From Terrabacter terrigena (lineage in GTDB: Bacteria; Actinomycetota; Actinomycetes; Actinomycetales; Dermatophilaceae), in assembly GCF_042676085.1 (NCBI RefSeq), contig NZ_JBHTKH010000004.1, positions 62,001 to 126,000 of the forward strand: DNA of 64,000 nt. The letters are read 5' to 3'. Positions 7,384 through 17,242 of the stretch are shown one piece after another. The notes under the pieces are model-generated. The model ran no database searches and was not told where the DNA came from. It worked only from the letters and a program-made list of their open reading frames with translations. Position numbers and translations under genes: made by a program. Within the stretch, counting starts at the first letter, position 1, and each line of letters begins with the position of its first letter.

Positions 7384-8941
7384 GCCCGCGTCCGGCACCG
7401 GTCGGGCGTCCCGGGTCGACCGCGGCCCGACCCCCGGCGTCTGGCGCTGGGTCGGCTGTGCCGGAGCCGTCGCGCTGGCGGCTGCCTCGTGGGGCGCCGG
7501 GGCACTGCCCCGACCCAACACGGGCATCCTCTGGCCCGGCATCGCGTGGTCGACGCCCAAGGGCGGTTCCCCGCTGCTCGCGTCCGTCTGCGTGCTAGCC
7601 CTGCTCGCGCTGGTGGTCGCCTGGTGGAAGCTGCGGTCGGCGCCGGTGCCGGTGCGCTGGTGGTGGGTCACCGTCGTTCTGTGGTTCGCCCCGCTCCTCC
7701 TCGCCATGCCGCTCTACAGCCGCGACCTCTACTCGTATGCGGCCCAGGGCCTGCTCTGGGACCAGGGGCTGAACCCGTACGAGCACTCCGTCCGCGAGCT
7801 CGACTCGCCGTGGCGGGCCTCCACCGCACCCACGTGGCTCGACAGCCCGACGCCCTACGGCCCGGTGTGGCTGCTGCTCGCCCGGGCCGTCGCCTCCGTG
7901 TCGGGCGAGCTGTGGGTCGCGCTCCTGCTGCTCCGGCTGCTCGCGGTCGCCGGAGTCGTCGTGCTCGCGTGGGCCGTCCCCGACGTCGCGCGGCGCCTGG
8001 GCTGGTCGCCGGTGCGCGCGACGTGGCTCGGGGTGGCCACGCCGCTCGTCGGCGCCCACTTCGTCGGGGGTGCGCACAACGACGCGCTCATGGTCGCCGC
8101 CGTGCTGGGCGGTCTGGCGCTCGCTCTGAGGGGCCGGTTCGTCATCGCCTGCGTCGTCATCGCGCTCGGAGCCATGGTCAAGGTGACGGCGGTCATCGCC
8201 CTGCCGTTCGTGGCGATCCTGTGGGCCCACCACGTCGCGACGGCACGCACACCCGAACCGCGCGAGACGGCATACCGTTGGGGTGGGGTCGTCCGGGCGG
8301 GAGTCCTGACACTGCTCTGCGCGGGCGTGCCGATGGCGCTCGGCGGCGCCGTCACCGGGCTCGGGTTCGCGTGGCTCAACCCGACGTCGACGCCGGGCAG
8401 GAACGAGCAGTGGACGTCGTTGCCCACCGCGTCCGGCATCGCGGTGGGGGCTGTCGGGCACCTGTTCGGCCACGACGAGTGGCGTGACACGGGCATCACC
8501 GTCGCCCGCGCCGTCGCGCTCGTCGTGCTCGCGCTGCTGCTCGTCGTCGTCTGGCTCGCCGCCCTCAAGCCCGCCCACGGCGCCGACCCGGAGGCCCGGC
8601 TCCGGCCCGTGCGCGGCATCGCCTGGGCGATGCTCGCCGTCGTCGTGCTCGCCCCGGTCTTCCTCGGCTGGTACTACCTCTGGATGCTCCCGGTCTTCGC
8701 CGTGTCGCTCGGCGACCTCTGGGCCGACCGGCTCGAGCGGCCCCTGGCCGTCGTGGCGACCGCCGCCTGCTTCGCGACCCTCCCCGAGGGCTACAGCCTC
8801 GGCCTCACGACGACCGTCGTCGGGGTGCCGTTCGCGCTCGTCGTCGCGGTGCTGCTCGTCCGCCGTGGGCTGCGCACCGCGCGCCGGGCCGACTGGCGCC
8901 ACCTGCTCGACCTGAACCGCCCGCTGCTGCCACGGCCCTGA
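7376..8941 (+). CDS. mptB: Polyprenol-phosphomannose-dependent alpha-1,6-mannosyltransferase, MptB-like
   Basis: A 521-residue polytopic membrane protein of GT-C type with about eleven to thirteen hydrophobic segments. The acidic motif PLYSRDLYSYAAQG in the first large loop and the DSPTPYGPVW segment are characteristic of the MptA/MptB family, which extends alpha-1,6-mannan chains of lipomannan or related glycolipids using polyprenyl-phosphomannose on the outer membrane face. The ATG at 7376 overlaps the phosphatase gene. Family membership is fairly clear; the acceptor is inferred. Confidence 0.82.
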   Translation: MAEPASGTGRASRVDRGPTPGVWRWVGCAGAVALAAASWGAGALPRPNTGILWPGIAWSTPKGGSPLLASVCVLALLALVVAWWKLRSAPVPVRWWWVTVVLWFAPLLLAMPLYSRDLYSYAAQGLLWDQGLNPYEHSVRELDSPWRASTAPTWLDSPTPYGPVWLLLARAVASVSGELWVALLLLRLLAVAGVVVLAWAVPDVARRLGWSPVRATWLGVATPLVGAHFVGGAHNDALMVAAVLGGLALALRGRFVIACVVIALGAMVKVTAVIALPFVAILWAHHVATARTPEPRETAYRWGGVVRAGVLTLLCAGVPMALGGAVTGLGFAWLNPTSTPGRNEQWTSLPTASGIAVGAVGHLFGHDEWRDTGITVARAVALVVLALLLVVVWLAALKPAHGADPEARLRPVRGIAWAMLAVVVLAPVFLGWYYLWMLPVFAVSLGDLWADRLERPLAVVATAACFATLPEGYSLGLTTTVVGVPFALVVAVLLVRRGLRTARRADWRHLLDLNRPLLPRP

Positions 8942-9008
8942 GTCACGGAACGGCGACAGGTTGACGGCGGTCCTTCCGGCCCGCCACCGCGTGTCCCACA
9001 CTGTCCCG

Positions 9009-9545
9009 GTGAGCGACTTCGGCTTCGTCGACGAGGCCCGGCCCGACCGCGCGAGACCCGCGCGGGCGAGCCCGGCCGGCCGTCCGTCGCCGCCCCCGAC
9101 CCGGCGCGTCGCCAGCCCCTTCGCGGTCGCGTTCGTCGTCGTCCTCGTCGGGCTGCTCGGCTTCATCGCGTGGGCGTGGTCGGGGCGACTGCACACCGAC
9201 GACGTCGCGGCCTGGAGGGCCGTGGCGGGGGAGGTCGAGGTGCTCGACCGCAGCCTGACCCCGCTGGGGCACAGTGAGATCGCGCCGTGCCGCGACTCCA
9301 CCGACGGCCGCGTCACCCGCACCTACCCACCGTCGACGGGACCCCAGGCGGCCGAGCTCGTCGGCTTCCTGACGCAGAAGGGATGGAACCAGGTCGCGGC
9401 CACGCCGCCCGCCTACGCGCGGCTCACCCGCACCTTCGTCGGGCACGAGGTCAGCGTGGAGGTGGCCGCCAGGGACGGGGCCTCGCTCGTCGACTCCCTC
9501 ACGGCCTCCAGCCCCGCCTCGGCCTTCGGCTGCCTGCTGCACTGA
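9009..9545 (+). CDS. Hypothetical single-pass membrane protein
   Basis: A 178-residue protein with a Pro/Arg-rich cytosolic N-terminus, one membrane helix (FAVAFVVVLVGLLGFIAWAW) and an extracytoplasmic domain of about 110 residues with two cysteines (APCRD and FGCLL). I do not recognise the family. The start is uncertain: GTG at 9009 gives a sensible N-terminus but has only a weak upstream signal; TTG at 8961 in the same frame would add 16 residues. The gene stands alone between the mannosyltransferase and the aminotransferase. Confidence 0.6.
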   Translation: MSDFGFVDEARPDRARPARASPAGRPSPPPTRRVASPFAVAFVVVLVGLLGFIAWAWSGRLHTDDVAAWRAVAGEVEVLDRSLTPLGHSEIAPCRDSTDGRVTRTYPPSTGPQAAELVGFLTQKGWNQVAATPPAYARLTRTFVGHEVSVEVAARDGASLVDSLTASSPASAFGCLLH

Positions 9546-9653
9546 CGCCGCCGGGCGACCCACGGGCGCCGTGAGACGGACGTCACCGAAGCGGCGGGCC
9601 ACATGCTGGGAATTGCGCGGTCGGCGGCATACGGGAGTGCGACGCTTGTCCTC

Positions 9654-10868
9654 ATGCGCAAGGTGACCCAGAGCAAGAAGCTGCAGAACGTCTGCTACGA
9701 GATCCGGGGTCCCGTGCTCGCCGAGGCCAAGCGGCTCGAGGAGGAGGGCCACCGCATCCTCAAGCTCAACATTGGCAACCCGGCCCCGTTCGGTTTCGAG
9801 GCGCCCGAGGACATCCTCGTCGACGTCATCCAGGAGCTGCCGACGGCGCAGGGATACAGCGACAGCAAGGGCATCCTCTCGGCTCGGCGCGCGGTCAAGC
9901 AGCACTACGAGGTCCGCGAGTTCCCGCCGCTCAACGTCGAGGACATCTACCTCGGCAACGGCGTCAGCGAGCTCATCGTCATGGCGATGCAGGGCCTGCT
10001 CGACAACGGCGACGAGGTGCTCATCCCCGCGCCCGACTACCCCCTGTGGACCGCTGCGGCGAGCCTCGCCGGCGGCACGCCGGTGCACTACGTCTGCGAC
10101 GAGCAGGCCGACTGGGCCCCCGACATCGACGACATCCGCAGCAAGGTCACCGACCGCACGCGAGCCATCGTCGTGATCAACCCGAACAACCCGACCGGCG
10201 CCGTCTACCCGCGCGAGGTGCTCGAGGGCATCGCGCAGGTCGCCCGTGAGCACGAGCTGATCGTCATGGCCGACGAGATCTACGACAAGATCCTCTACGA
10301 CGGCGCCACGCACACCTCGATGGCGGCGCTCGCCCCCGACCTGCTGTGCCTGACGTTCAACGGCCTCTCGAAGGCCTACCGCGTCGCCGGCTTCCGCTCC
10401 GGGTGGCTCGCCATCACCGGGCCGAAGGAGCACGCGCGCAACTACCTCGAGGGCCTCGACATCCTCGCGAACATGCGGCTGTGCGCCAACGTGCCCGCGC
10501 AGCACGCGATCCAGGTCGCGCTCGGCGGCTACCAGTCGATCAACGAGCTGATCCTGCCCGGCGGGCGCCTCCTCGAGCAGCGCAACGTCGCCTGGGAGAT
10601 GCTCAACCAGATCCGGGGTGTCTCGGTGACCAAGCCGCAGGGGGCCCTCTACCTCTTCCCCCGCCTGGACCCCAAGGTCCACGACATCCAGGACGACGAG
10701 CGTTTCGCCCTCGACCTGCTGCGCGACCAGAAGATGCTCGTCGTGCAGGGCACCGGCTTCAACTGGGCGACGCCCGACCACTTCCGGCTCGTCTTCCTGC
10801 CGCGCGTGGAGGACCTCGAGGACGCCGTCGGCCGCCTCGAGAAGTTCCTCTCGACGTACTCGCAGTAG
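9654..10868 (+). CDS. Pyridoxal-phosphate aminotransferase, AlaA/AspC-like (class I/II)
   Basis: A 404-residue fold-type I aminotransferase. Visible landmarks are NIGNPAPFGF near the N-terminus, YSDSKGI, the N-P-N-N-P-T-G-A-V segment, DEIYDKILYDGA (cofactor-ring Asp and Tyr) and the Schiff-base lysine in FNGLSKAYRVAGFRSGW. The N-terminal K-L-x-N-V-x-Y-E-I-R-G-P-V signature is that of glutamate-pyruvate transaminases of the AlaA/YfbQ group, so alanine synthesis is the likely role. The ATG at 9654 is preferred over an upstream start because the family normally begins just before this signature. Confidence 0.9.
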   Translation: MRKVTQSKKLQNVCYEIRGPVLAEAKRLEEEGHRILKLNIGNPAPFGFEAPEDILVDVIQELPTAQGYSDSKGILSARRAVKQHYEVREFPPLNVEDIYLGNGVSELIVMAMQGLLDNGDEVLIPAPDYPLWTAAASLAGGTPVHYVCDEQADWAPDIDDIRSKVTDRTRAIVVINPNNPTGAVYPREVLEGIAQVAREHELIVMADEIYDKILYDGATHTSMAALAPDLLCLTFNGLSKAYRVAGFRSGWLAITGPKEHARNYLEGLDILANMRLCANVPAQHAIQVALGGYQSINELILPGGRLLEQRNVAWEMLNQIRGVSVTKPQGALYLFPRLDPKVHDIQDDERFALDLLRDQKMLVVQGTGFNWATPDHFRLVFLPRVEDLEDAVGRLEKFLSTYSQ

Positions 10869-10871
10869 GGC

Positions 10872-11162
10872 TCAGCGGGAGGTGGCCCACCACTTGAACA
10901 GCAGGCCGATGGCCACGGCCCAGACGACGGTGAACGCGACCGCGACCGCGGCCGCGAGGATGGCCGGCCGTCTGCCGTTCGGCTCGCGCCGCGCGAGGCT
11001 CAGGCCCGCGAGCGCCAGCCCGAGCAGCTGCGGCAGGAAGACGAAGCCGAACACGGCGCCCGACAGCGAGACGAGCAGGGCGCCCCGGGCCAGGGGCGCC
11101 TCGGATGCTGCGGCGGCGAGCTGCGCCGACGCGGCATCGCGGGGACGATCGGTCTCGCTCAC
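10872..11162 (-). CDS. Small membrane protein, DUF4190-like
   Basis: A 96-residue protein with an Ala-rich N-terminus and two hydrophobic segments (LLVSLSGAVFGFVFLPQLLGLALAGL and ILAAAVAVAFTVVWAVAIGLLF). The G-x-x-L-A-x-x-S-L-A-R-R pattern between the helices resembles DUF4190 proteins, which have no known function. The GTG at 11162 is preceded by TAGGCT with a six-base spacer, so the mRNA is probably leaderless. It converges on the aminotransferase and is divergent, 15 bp apart, from a lipoprotein gene. Confidence 0.68.
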   Translation of the reverse strand: MSETDRPRDAASAQLAAAASEAPLARGALLVSLSGAVFGFVFLPQLLGLALAGLSLARREPNGRRPAILAAAVAVAFTVVWAVAIGLLFKWWATSR

Positions 11163-11177
11163 GCGTTCAGCCTAACG

Positions 11178-11657
11178 ATGGATCCACTGACCAGAGCCGA
11201 TGCGCCGCGCCCGTATGCCGTCGGGTGGCCTCGCCGGCGCACGTCCGCTCCCGCACCTCGCACGTCGGCCATCGTGGGGCTGGCCACCGCGGTGCTCGTC
11301 GTCACCTCGCTCGCTGCGTGCGGGGGGTCCGACCCGACGATCGCCGACGTCCCGTCCGACGTCGCGAGCGCCCGGCCCTCCATCACCGCGGAGGAGGCGC
11401 AGTTCGTCATCGCGGCGGAGAAGCTCGGAGCGGCGGTCACCGGAGCGAGTGTCGCCGACGACATCGAGACCGGCACGACGACGTGCTGGGCCTTGCGCAA
11501 CGGCGGCGTGCAGCTGCGCGAGATCGCGGTCGACGACGACTCGAAGCCGCTCGGCAGCACCGGTGAGGCGCTGCGCACGAAGCAGCTGATGGCCGCGGGC
11601 GTGCAGGCCTTCTGCCCCGACTACGACGACCAGGTCGACCAGCTGAAGCTTCCCTGA
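11178..11657 (+). CDS. Putative lipoprotein (hypothetical)
   Basis: A 159-residue exported protein with an unusually long basic N-region before a hydrophobic stretch and the lipobox SLAAC-GGSDP. The mature part is acidic with two further cysteines (TTCWAL and AFCPDY), which may form a disulfide. No family is recognised. The ATG at 11178 is only 15 bp from the divergent GTG of the membrane protein; no convincing Shine-Dalgarno is visible, and a shorter N-terminus remains possible. Confidence 0.65.
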   Translation: MDPLTRADAPRPYAVGWPRRRTSAPAPRTSAIVGLATAVLVVTSLAACGGSDPTIADVPSDVASARPSITAEEAQFVIAAEKLGAAVTGASVADDIETGTTTCWALRNGGVQLREIAVDDDSKPLGSTGEALRTKQLMAAGVQAFCPDYDDQVDQLKLP

Positions 11658-11713
11658 GCCGGCGGGTGGGGGGCCCAGGAATAGCCCGACCCCGCGGTCC
11701 GGTTGGCACCCAC

Positions 11714-12724
<1,011 letters not shown>

Positions 12725-12758
12725 CCGTCCGCTCCCGACATTCTGGAAGGCTGCACCC

Positions 12759-13178
12759 ATGAGCTCCGACGACCTGCGCCAGATCACCCTCACCCGCGAC
12801 AGCCAGGGCCGCTACACCGCCCGCAACCGCCGTGGCGGGTCCATCACGACGAGCTCCGGCACCGACGAGCTCTCGCCGGTCGAGCTGCTCCTCGCCGGCA
12901 TCGCCGCGTGCACCGCGGTCGACGTCGACACGGTGACGTCGCGCCGCGCCGAGCCGGACAGCTTCGAGGTCGTCGTCACGGCCGACAAGGTCAAGGACGA
13001 GCACGGCAACCACCTGCAGGACATCAACGTCAGCTTCCGGGTGCGCTTCCCCGAGGGCGAGGCCGGCGACACGGCCCGCGAGATGCTGCCCAAGCTCGTC
13101 AAGCGCTCGCACGACGAGTGGTGCACCGTGAGCCGCACCATCGAGCTCGGCACGACCGTCACCGCCACGGTCGACTGA
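12759..13178 (+). CDS. OsmC family protein
   Basis: A 139-residue protein of the OsmC/Ohr fold. The pattern SPVELLLAGIAACTAVDVD contains the cysteine typical of the first peroxidatic position (Cys50 region). The second conserved cysteine is in DEWCTVSRTIELG. Family members reduce organic hydroperoxides with thiol partners. A GGAAGG-like site precedes the ATG. The gene ends just before a strong hairpin shared with the convergent L,D-transpeptidase gene. Confidence 0.88.
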   Translation: MSSDDLRQITLTRDSQGRYTARNRRGGSITTSSGTDELSPVELLLAGIAACTAVDVDTVTSRRAEPDSFEVVVTADKVKDEHGNHLQDINVSFRVRFPEGEAGDTAREMLPKLVKRSHDEWCTVSRTIELGTTVTATVD

Positions 13179-13184
13179 CCCGAT

Positions 13185-13220
13185 CGAGAGAGCACTCCGT
13201 CACGACGGAATGATCTCTCG
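13185..13220. terminator. Bidirectional terminator hairpin
   Basis: CGAGAGA (13185-13191) pairs with TCTCTCG (13214-13220), and inside it TCCGT pairs with ACGGA. The hairpin lies 6 bp after the OsmC stop and 12 bp after the stop of the convergent L,D-transpeptidase gene, so it can end transcription from both sides. No long U-tract is present, as is usual in high-GC genomes. Confidence 0.7.
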
Positions 13221-13232
13221 GCTGCTCTGGGC

Positions 13233-14633
13233 TCAGTGGTGGACGACGACCTTGTCGCCGACGCGCACCTTGAAGAAGAGCGACTTGACCAGGGCGTGGT
13301 CGCCGATGTTGACGCACCCGTGGCTCGCACTGGCGTAGCCGAGCCGCGCGAAGTTCGACGAGTAGTGCACGGCCTGGCCGCCGGAGAAGAACATCGAGTA
13401 GGGCATCGGCGTGAAGTAGAGGTTCGAGATGACGTACTCGTACATGCGCTGGACGCGGAAGGTGCCCTCGCGGGTCTCGAGGCCGGGACGCCCGAAGCGG
13501 GCCCACATGACCATGAGCGGCTTGCCGTCCACGACCCAGGTCAGGGTGCGCGTGGCCTTGTCGACGCACATCACCCGGCCGGTGCGGCAGCGGCTGTCGA
13601 GCGCGGCGAGCCTCGGCATCACCGGCGCGAGCCCGGCGCTGTAGCGGTGCTGGTCGAAGGTGCCCGGCGTGTAGGTCAGCGCGACGAGGCGCGACCACGT
13701 GCGCTGGTCGATGACGCCCGACTGCGGCAGGTTGCGCTGCTGCTGGAAGGCGAGCACCTCCCGGTCGAGTGCCGACCAGTAGACGCCTGTGATGCCGTAG
13801 GCCCACCTGCCGACGGCTCGCAGCCGCAGCTGGACCTCCTTGAGCTGGCCCGTGGAGGCGGTGCGGCCGATCGCGAGAGGGCTGGCGGTCGCCGCCTCGA
13901 GGCGGTCCCACGTGCGCTGGTCGACGACACCGCTCTGCGGGAGGTTCTGGGCGAGCTGGAAGGCCAGGACCGCGCGGTCGACGGCTGACCAGTAGACGCC
14001 GGTGACGGCGTACGCGAACCGGCCGTTGAGCTTGAGCCGCACCTGGAGGTCCTTGACGCGCAGGGCCGTGGCGGTGCGCGGCAGCGCGACCGGGCTGCTC
14101 GTGCGGGCGCGGAGGAGGTCCCACGTCGCCTGGTCGACGACACCGCTCTCGGCCAGGCCCTGGGCGCGCTGGAACCCGAGCACCGCGCGGTCGACGGCCG
14201 ACCAGTAGACGCCGGTGATGGCGTACGGGAACTGCCCGACGAGCTTGAGGCGGACCTGGAGGTCCTTGACCGTGGCGACGGGTGCGGTGCGGGGGATGAC
14301 GGCGGTGGGCGCCGCCGCGGCGGAGAAGGTGCCGGCCGGTGCGGGCCTTGCCGTCGTGCGGGCGGGGGCTGTTGCCGGCGCTGTGGCAGGGGCGGTGCTG
14401 GCGGGAGGCGCCGGGCTGGCGGTGGCAGTCGTCGCCCCGGTGGGCGTCGAGGTGTCGGTGCCGCTCGCAGGGCCGGTCGTCGCGCTGCTCGCGCTGGTGG
14501 TGGTCGTCGGTGCCGGCGTGCCGGTGGTGTCGTCCGCGCGCGCGGCCGGAGCGGCCACGGTGAGGGCGACCACCGCGAGGGCGGCGGCGACGGCGTTGGT
14601 GGTGCGCTTGCTGTCCATGCGGATCGTCCTCAT
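13233..14633 (-). CDS. Exported L,D-transpeptidase with three peptidoglycan-binding repeats
   Basis: A 466-residue cell-wall enzyme. A signal peptide (residues 1-35, ending about AAPAARA) is followed by a long Ala/Thr/Pro linker. Three PG_binding_1-like repeats follow, each with V-K-D-L-Q-V-R-L-K, TGVYWSA-x-D-R-x-V-L-x-F-Q and V-V-D-Q-x-T-W. The C-terminal YkuD domain carries the catalytic motif SHGCVN, with Cys as nucleophile, forming 3-3 crosslinks or attaching wall proteins. The ATG at 14633 is chosen for the GGGGA site 5 nt upstream. An ATG five codons further in is also possible. Confidence 0.9.
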   Translation of the reverse strand: MRTIRMDSKRTTNAVAAALAVVALTVAAPAARADDTTGTPAPTTTTSASSATTGPASGTDTSTPTGATTATASPAPPASTAPATAPATAPARTTARPAPAGTFSAAAAPTAVIPRTAPVATVKDLQVRLKLVGQFPYAITGVYWSAVDRAVLGFQRAQGLAESGVVDQATWDLLRARTSSPVALPRTATALRVKDLQVRLKLNGRFAYAVTGVYWSAVDRAVLAFQLAQNLPQSGVVDQRTWDRLEAATASPLAIGRTASTGQLKEVQLRLRAVGRWAYGITGVYWSALDREVLAFQQQRNLPQSGVIDQRTWSRLVALTYTPGTFDQHRYSAGLAPVMPRLAALDSRCRTGRVMCVDKATRTLTWVVDGKPLMVMWARFGRPGLETREGTFRVQRMYEYVISNLYFTPMPYSMFFSGGQAVHYSSNFARLGYASASHGCVNIGDHALVKSLFFKVRVGDKVVVHH

Positions 14634-14778
14634 GGTGTCCCCTGGTCCTTGACCGCGCTGCGGTGTGTGAGTCGGCGCGATCGCGCCCTTCATTGTGGCA
14701 GGGACATGCCCGTTTTGCGCGGTGTGCCTCCACCTCTCGGACGCGGCAGGCGTCCGGAAGGATGTCGTCGGGTGGCGA

Positions 14779-15624
14779 TCAGCTGCCAGGGAGGCGTCGG
14801 ACGGTGAGGACCTGCTCGGCGCGGCCGACGGGGCCGCGCTCGTCGTGCAGCGTGGTCGACGTGAGCCCGAGGCCGGTGGGCCCCATCGTCACGCGGGTGT
14901 CGAAGCCGACCCAGCCCCGCACCGGCTCGCGGAAGAGGTGGACGCTGAGGTCGACGTTGGGGAACATCCACTCGCGCGGGGAGACGCGCACCGCGATGCC
15001 GTTCGCCGTGTCGGCCAGACGCACGAGATCGGCTGTGGGAGAGCAGGTCTCGCAGTCTACAAGCGGGTGGAGCGCCCGGATCCAGGCGACCGTGCGACCC
15101 GGGCGCCGGTCGGGCGCGACCCGGAACTCGAGTCCCTCGATGTAGCCGCCGTCCCACGTGTCGGTGCCCGACCAGGGCTGCAGCCCGTCGGGGCCGGGGA
15201 CCGCCTCGAGCTCGACGCCGGCGACCGGCTCGGAGTCGTGGGCCGCGAGCCGCCACGCGTGGGCGCGCACCACGGCGCGGTCGTCGACGAGCATCGTCGC
15301 CTCGACGAGCTCGATGGTGCGGCCGGGTCGGGTCGTGCGCACCTCCACGCGGCTCGGCCGGGCAGGGATCATGCCGAGGATGTCGAAGGAGATGCGCGCC
15401 AGCTGCATGCCCTCGCGCGGCTCGTGGAGGTCGATCTCGTGGGCGAGGATGCCGCTGACCGGCGCCATGTGCTGCTCGTCGTCGCGCCAGGCGCCCTGCA
15501 CGTGGACGGTCGGCGCGTAGAGCCCCGGTCCGAGGCGGCGGTAGAAGGCTGCGGTGTCGCGGTCGAGCGCGCGCGGGGTGGCGGCGTCGCCCGTCCCGTC
15601 GCTGCGGATGGTGTCCCTGGTCAC
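14779..15624 (-). CDS. Thioesterase family protein (double hotdog, TesB-like)
   Basis: A 281-residue cytosolic protein whose N-terminal half carries the pattern A-P-V-S-G-I-L-A-H-E and a beta-rich R-I-S-F-D-I-L-G-M-I-P, and whose C-terminal half carries WMFPNVDLSVHLFREPVRGW and GLTSTTLHDERGPVGRAEQVL. This two-hotdog layout is typical of acyl-CoA thioesterase-like proteins in Actinobacteria. The GTG at 15624 is preceded by TAGGGT-N6; the TAG of that -10 box is the stop codon of the upstream TetR gene, so the gene may have its own promoter as well as read-through from tetR. Confidence 0.78.
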   Translation of the reverse strand: MTRDTIRSDGTGDAATPRALDRDTAAFYRRLGPGLYAPTVHVQGAWRDDEQHMAPVSGILAHEIDLHEPREGMQLARISFDILGMIPARPSRVEVRTTRPGRTIELVEATMLVDDRAVVRAHAWRLAAHDSEPVAGVELEAVPGPDGLQPWSGTDTWDGGYIEGLEFRVAPDRRPGRTVAWIRALHPLVDCETCSPTADLVRLADTANGIAVRVSPREWMFPNVDLSVHLFREPVRGWVGFDTRVTMGPTGLGLTSTTLHDERGPVGRAEQVLTVRRLPGS

Positions 15625-15633
15625 CCGGCCACC

Positions 15634-16374
15634 CTAGGCAATCTTGCCGGAGCCCTCGCCGCCGCCGTCGGAGAGGCCGAGCCCCAGGTCGACCATGCGC
15701 ACCAGCCTGGGCGCGAGCTCGTCGACGGCACCGGGCGGCAGGTCGCGCAGCGGGCCCTCGAGGGCGAGCATCGCCATGCCGTGGACGGCCGACCAGGCCA
15801 GCAGCTCGGCCCCCGGGCGCTGGTCCTGCGCCATCACCCCGGCCTCGACCATGGCGTCGAGGGCCTCCGACAACAGCTGGAACGGAGTGAGCCCGCAGGC
15901 CCCGGCCGCATCCGCCGAGGCGGCCCGGCTGAGGTCGACGGGCACAGCGAACGCCGTGCGGAAGAGGCCCGGCTCGTCCATGGCGAACCGCAGGTAGCCG
16001 ACGCCGACGGCACGGAAGCGGGCCCGGGCCCGGGGTCCACGCTCGAGCGCCCGCGGCACGGCATCCATGGTGGCGCTGATGACGTCGGCCGCGCGGGCCT
16101 GGGCCCGCGAGACGACGTCGCCGAGCAGGGCGTCGCGGTCGGCGAAGTGGCGGTAGGCGGCGTTGGCCGAGACCCCCACGCGGCGTGTCGCCTCGCGGAG
16201 CACGACCTTGTCGGGGCCGCCCTCGCGGGCCAGGTCGGTGCCGGCGTCGAGCAGCGCCCGGCGCAGGTCGCCGTGGTGGTAGGTCGCCCGCGGCTGCACG
16301 TCGTCCCGGGAACCCCCGGGCTCGAGGGCCTCGTCGAGGGCCCCGTCGCGGTCGGAGGCGGCGGACGTGCTCAC
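15634..16374 (-). CDS. TetR family transcriptional regulator
   Basis: A 246-residue regulator. The N-terminal HTH (about residues 33-80) reads YHHGDLRRALLDAGTDLAREGGPDKVVLREATRRVGVSANAAYRHFADRDALL in outline, with the recognition helix VSANAAYRHF. The C-terminal ligand domain (90-235) has the TetR_C / WHG pattern typical of the group using Y-H-H-G-D-L-R. It lies 9 bp upstream of, and in the same direction as, the thioesterase gene, so it probably controls that gene and itself. The GTG start at 16374 is preceded by CATGAT six bases upstream. Confidence 0.86.
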   Translation of the reverse strand: MSTSAASDRDGALDEALEPGGSRDDVQPRATYHHGDLRRALLDAGTDLAREGGPDKVVLREATRRVGVSANAAYRHFADRDALLGDVVSRAQARAADVISATMDAVPRALERGPRARARFRAVGVGYLRFAMDEPGLFRTAFAVPVDLSRAASADAAGACGLTPFQLLSEALDAMVEAGVMAQDQRPGAELLAWSAVHGMAMLALEGPLRDLPPGAVDELAPRLVRMVDLGLGLSDGGGEGSGKIA

Positions 16375-16465
16375 AGGCCCATCATGCTCCGGGTGGACCA
16401 GCGCCCGTCAGGACCGTCAGAACCCGAAACACCCCGGCTGCGGACAGACGTGCGAGCCTGTCCGC

Positions 16466-17242
16466 ATGCGGGTTCCCGAAGCAGCCCTCGAGGCGGCGCT
16501 CGACGCGCGACGCGTCGTCGTCGTCACCGGCGCGGGCATGTCGGCCGAGAGCGGGGTGCCCACGTTCCGCGACGCCCAGACCGGCCTGTGGGAGCGGTAT
16601 GCCGCCGAGGACCTCGCGACGCCCGAGGCCTGGGACCGCGACCCTGCCTTCGTGTGGGCCTGGTACCTCTCACGGTTCGGCGCCGTCGCGCACGTGGAGC
16701 CGAACGCGGGACACCGTGCGGTCGCCCGGTGGGCCGCACTCGCTGACGTCCGGGTCGTCACCCAGAACGTCGACGACCTGCACGAGCGGGCCGGCAGCCG
16801 TGACGTCGTGCACCTCCACGGGTCGCTCGCGAGCTTCCGCTGCGCACGGTGCGAGACGGCATACGCGGGGACGGTCGACGTGCCCGACACGGAGGTCGAC
16901 CGCGTCGACCCACCCACCTGCCCGCGGTGCGGCGGGCGGGTGCGCCCGGGTGTCGTGTGGTTCGGGGAGCTGCTGCCGCTGGACGCGTGGGAGCAGGCCG
17001 TCGCCCTCGTGGAGGCCGCAGACCTCGTGCTCGTGGTCGGCACGTCGGGCATCGTGCACCCCGCCGCCGGTCTCCCCGCAGTCGCCCGGCGTGCCGGCGC
17101 GGCCGTCGTCGAGGTCAACCCGCTCGAGACCGACGTCTCCGACGTGGCGCACGTGGTGTGGCGCGAGTCGGCCGCCATGGCCCTGCCGGCACTGGTGGAC
17201 TCCCTCGCGCCGGCACTGGAGCGCCGTCGAGGGCAGGCCTAG
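16466..17242 (+). CDS. NAD-dependent deacylase, sirtuin (Sir2) family
   Basis: A 258-residue sirtuin. Present are the NAD-binding GAGMSAESGVPTFRD, the catalytic region TQNVDDLHERAG followed by HLHGS (catalytic His), the zinc-binding cysteines in CARCETA and CPRCGGRVRPGVVWFGE, and the late nucleotide-binding VVGTSGIV and VEVNP. The V-V-W-F-G-E-L-L-P sequence suggests a CobB-like deacylase. The A-x-x-x-Y-x-x-R pair favouring desuccinylation needs alignment. The ATG at 16466 is preceded by GAGCCT-N6, a weaker leaderless-type box. Its stop overlaps that of the convergent aminotransferase in CTAG. Confidence 0.9.
   Translation: MRVPEAALEAALDARRVVVVTGAGMSAESGVPTFRDAQTGLWERYAAEDLATPEAWDRDPAFVWAWYLSRFGAVAHVEPNAGHRAVARWAALADVRVVTQNVDDLHERAGSRDVVHLHGSLASFRCARCETAYAGTVDVPDTEVDRVDPPTCPRCGGRVRPGVVWFGELLPLDAWEQAVALVEAADLVLVVGTSGIVHPAAGLPAVARRAGAAVVEVNPLETDVSDVAHVVWRESAAMALPALVDSLAPALERRRGQA

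Noticed and set aside
3793..7707. Very long minus-strand frame (about 1300 codons)
   Set aside because: It runs antisense to the YkoDC, lipoprotein, phosphatase and mannosyltransferase genes, has no recognisable domain and an Arg/Gly/Ala/His-rich composition typical of high-GC shadow frames.
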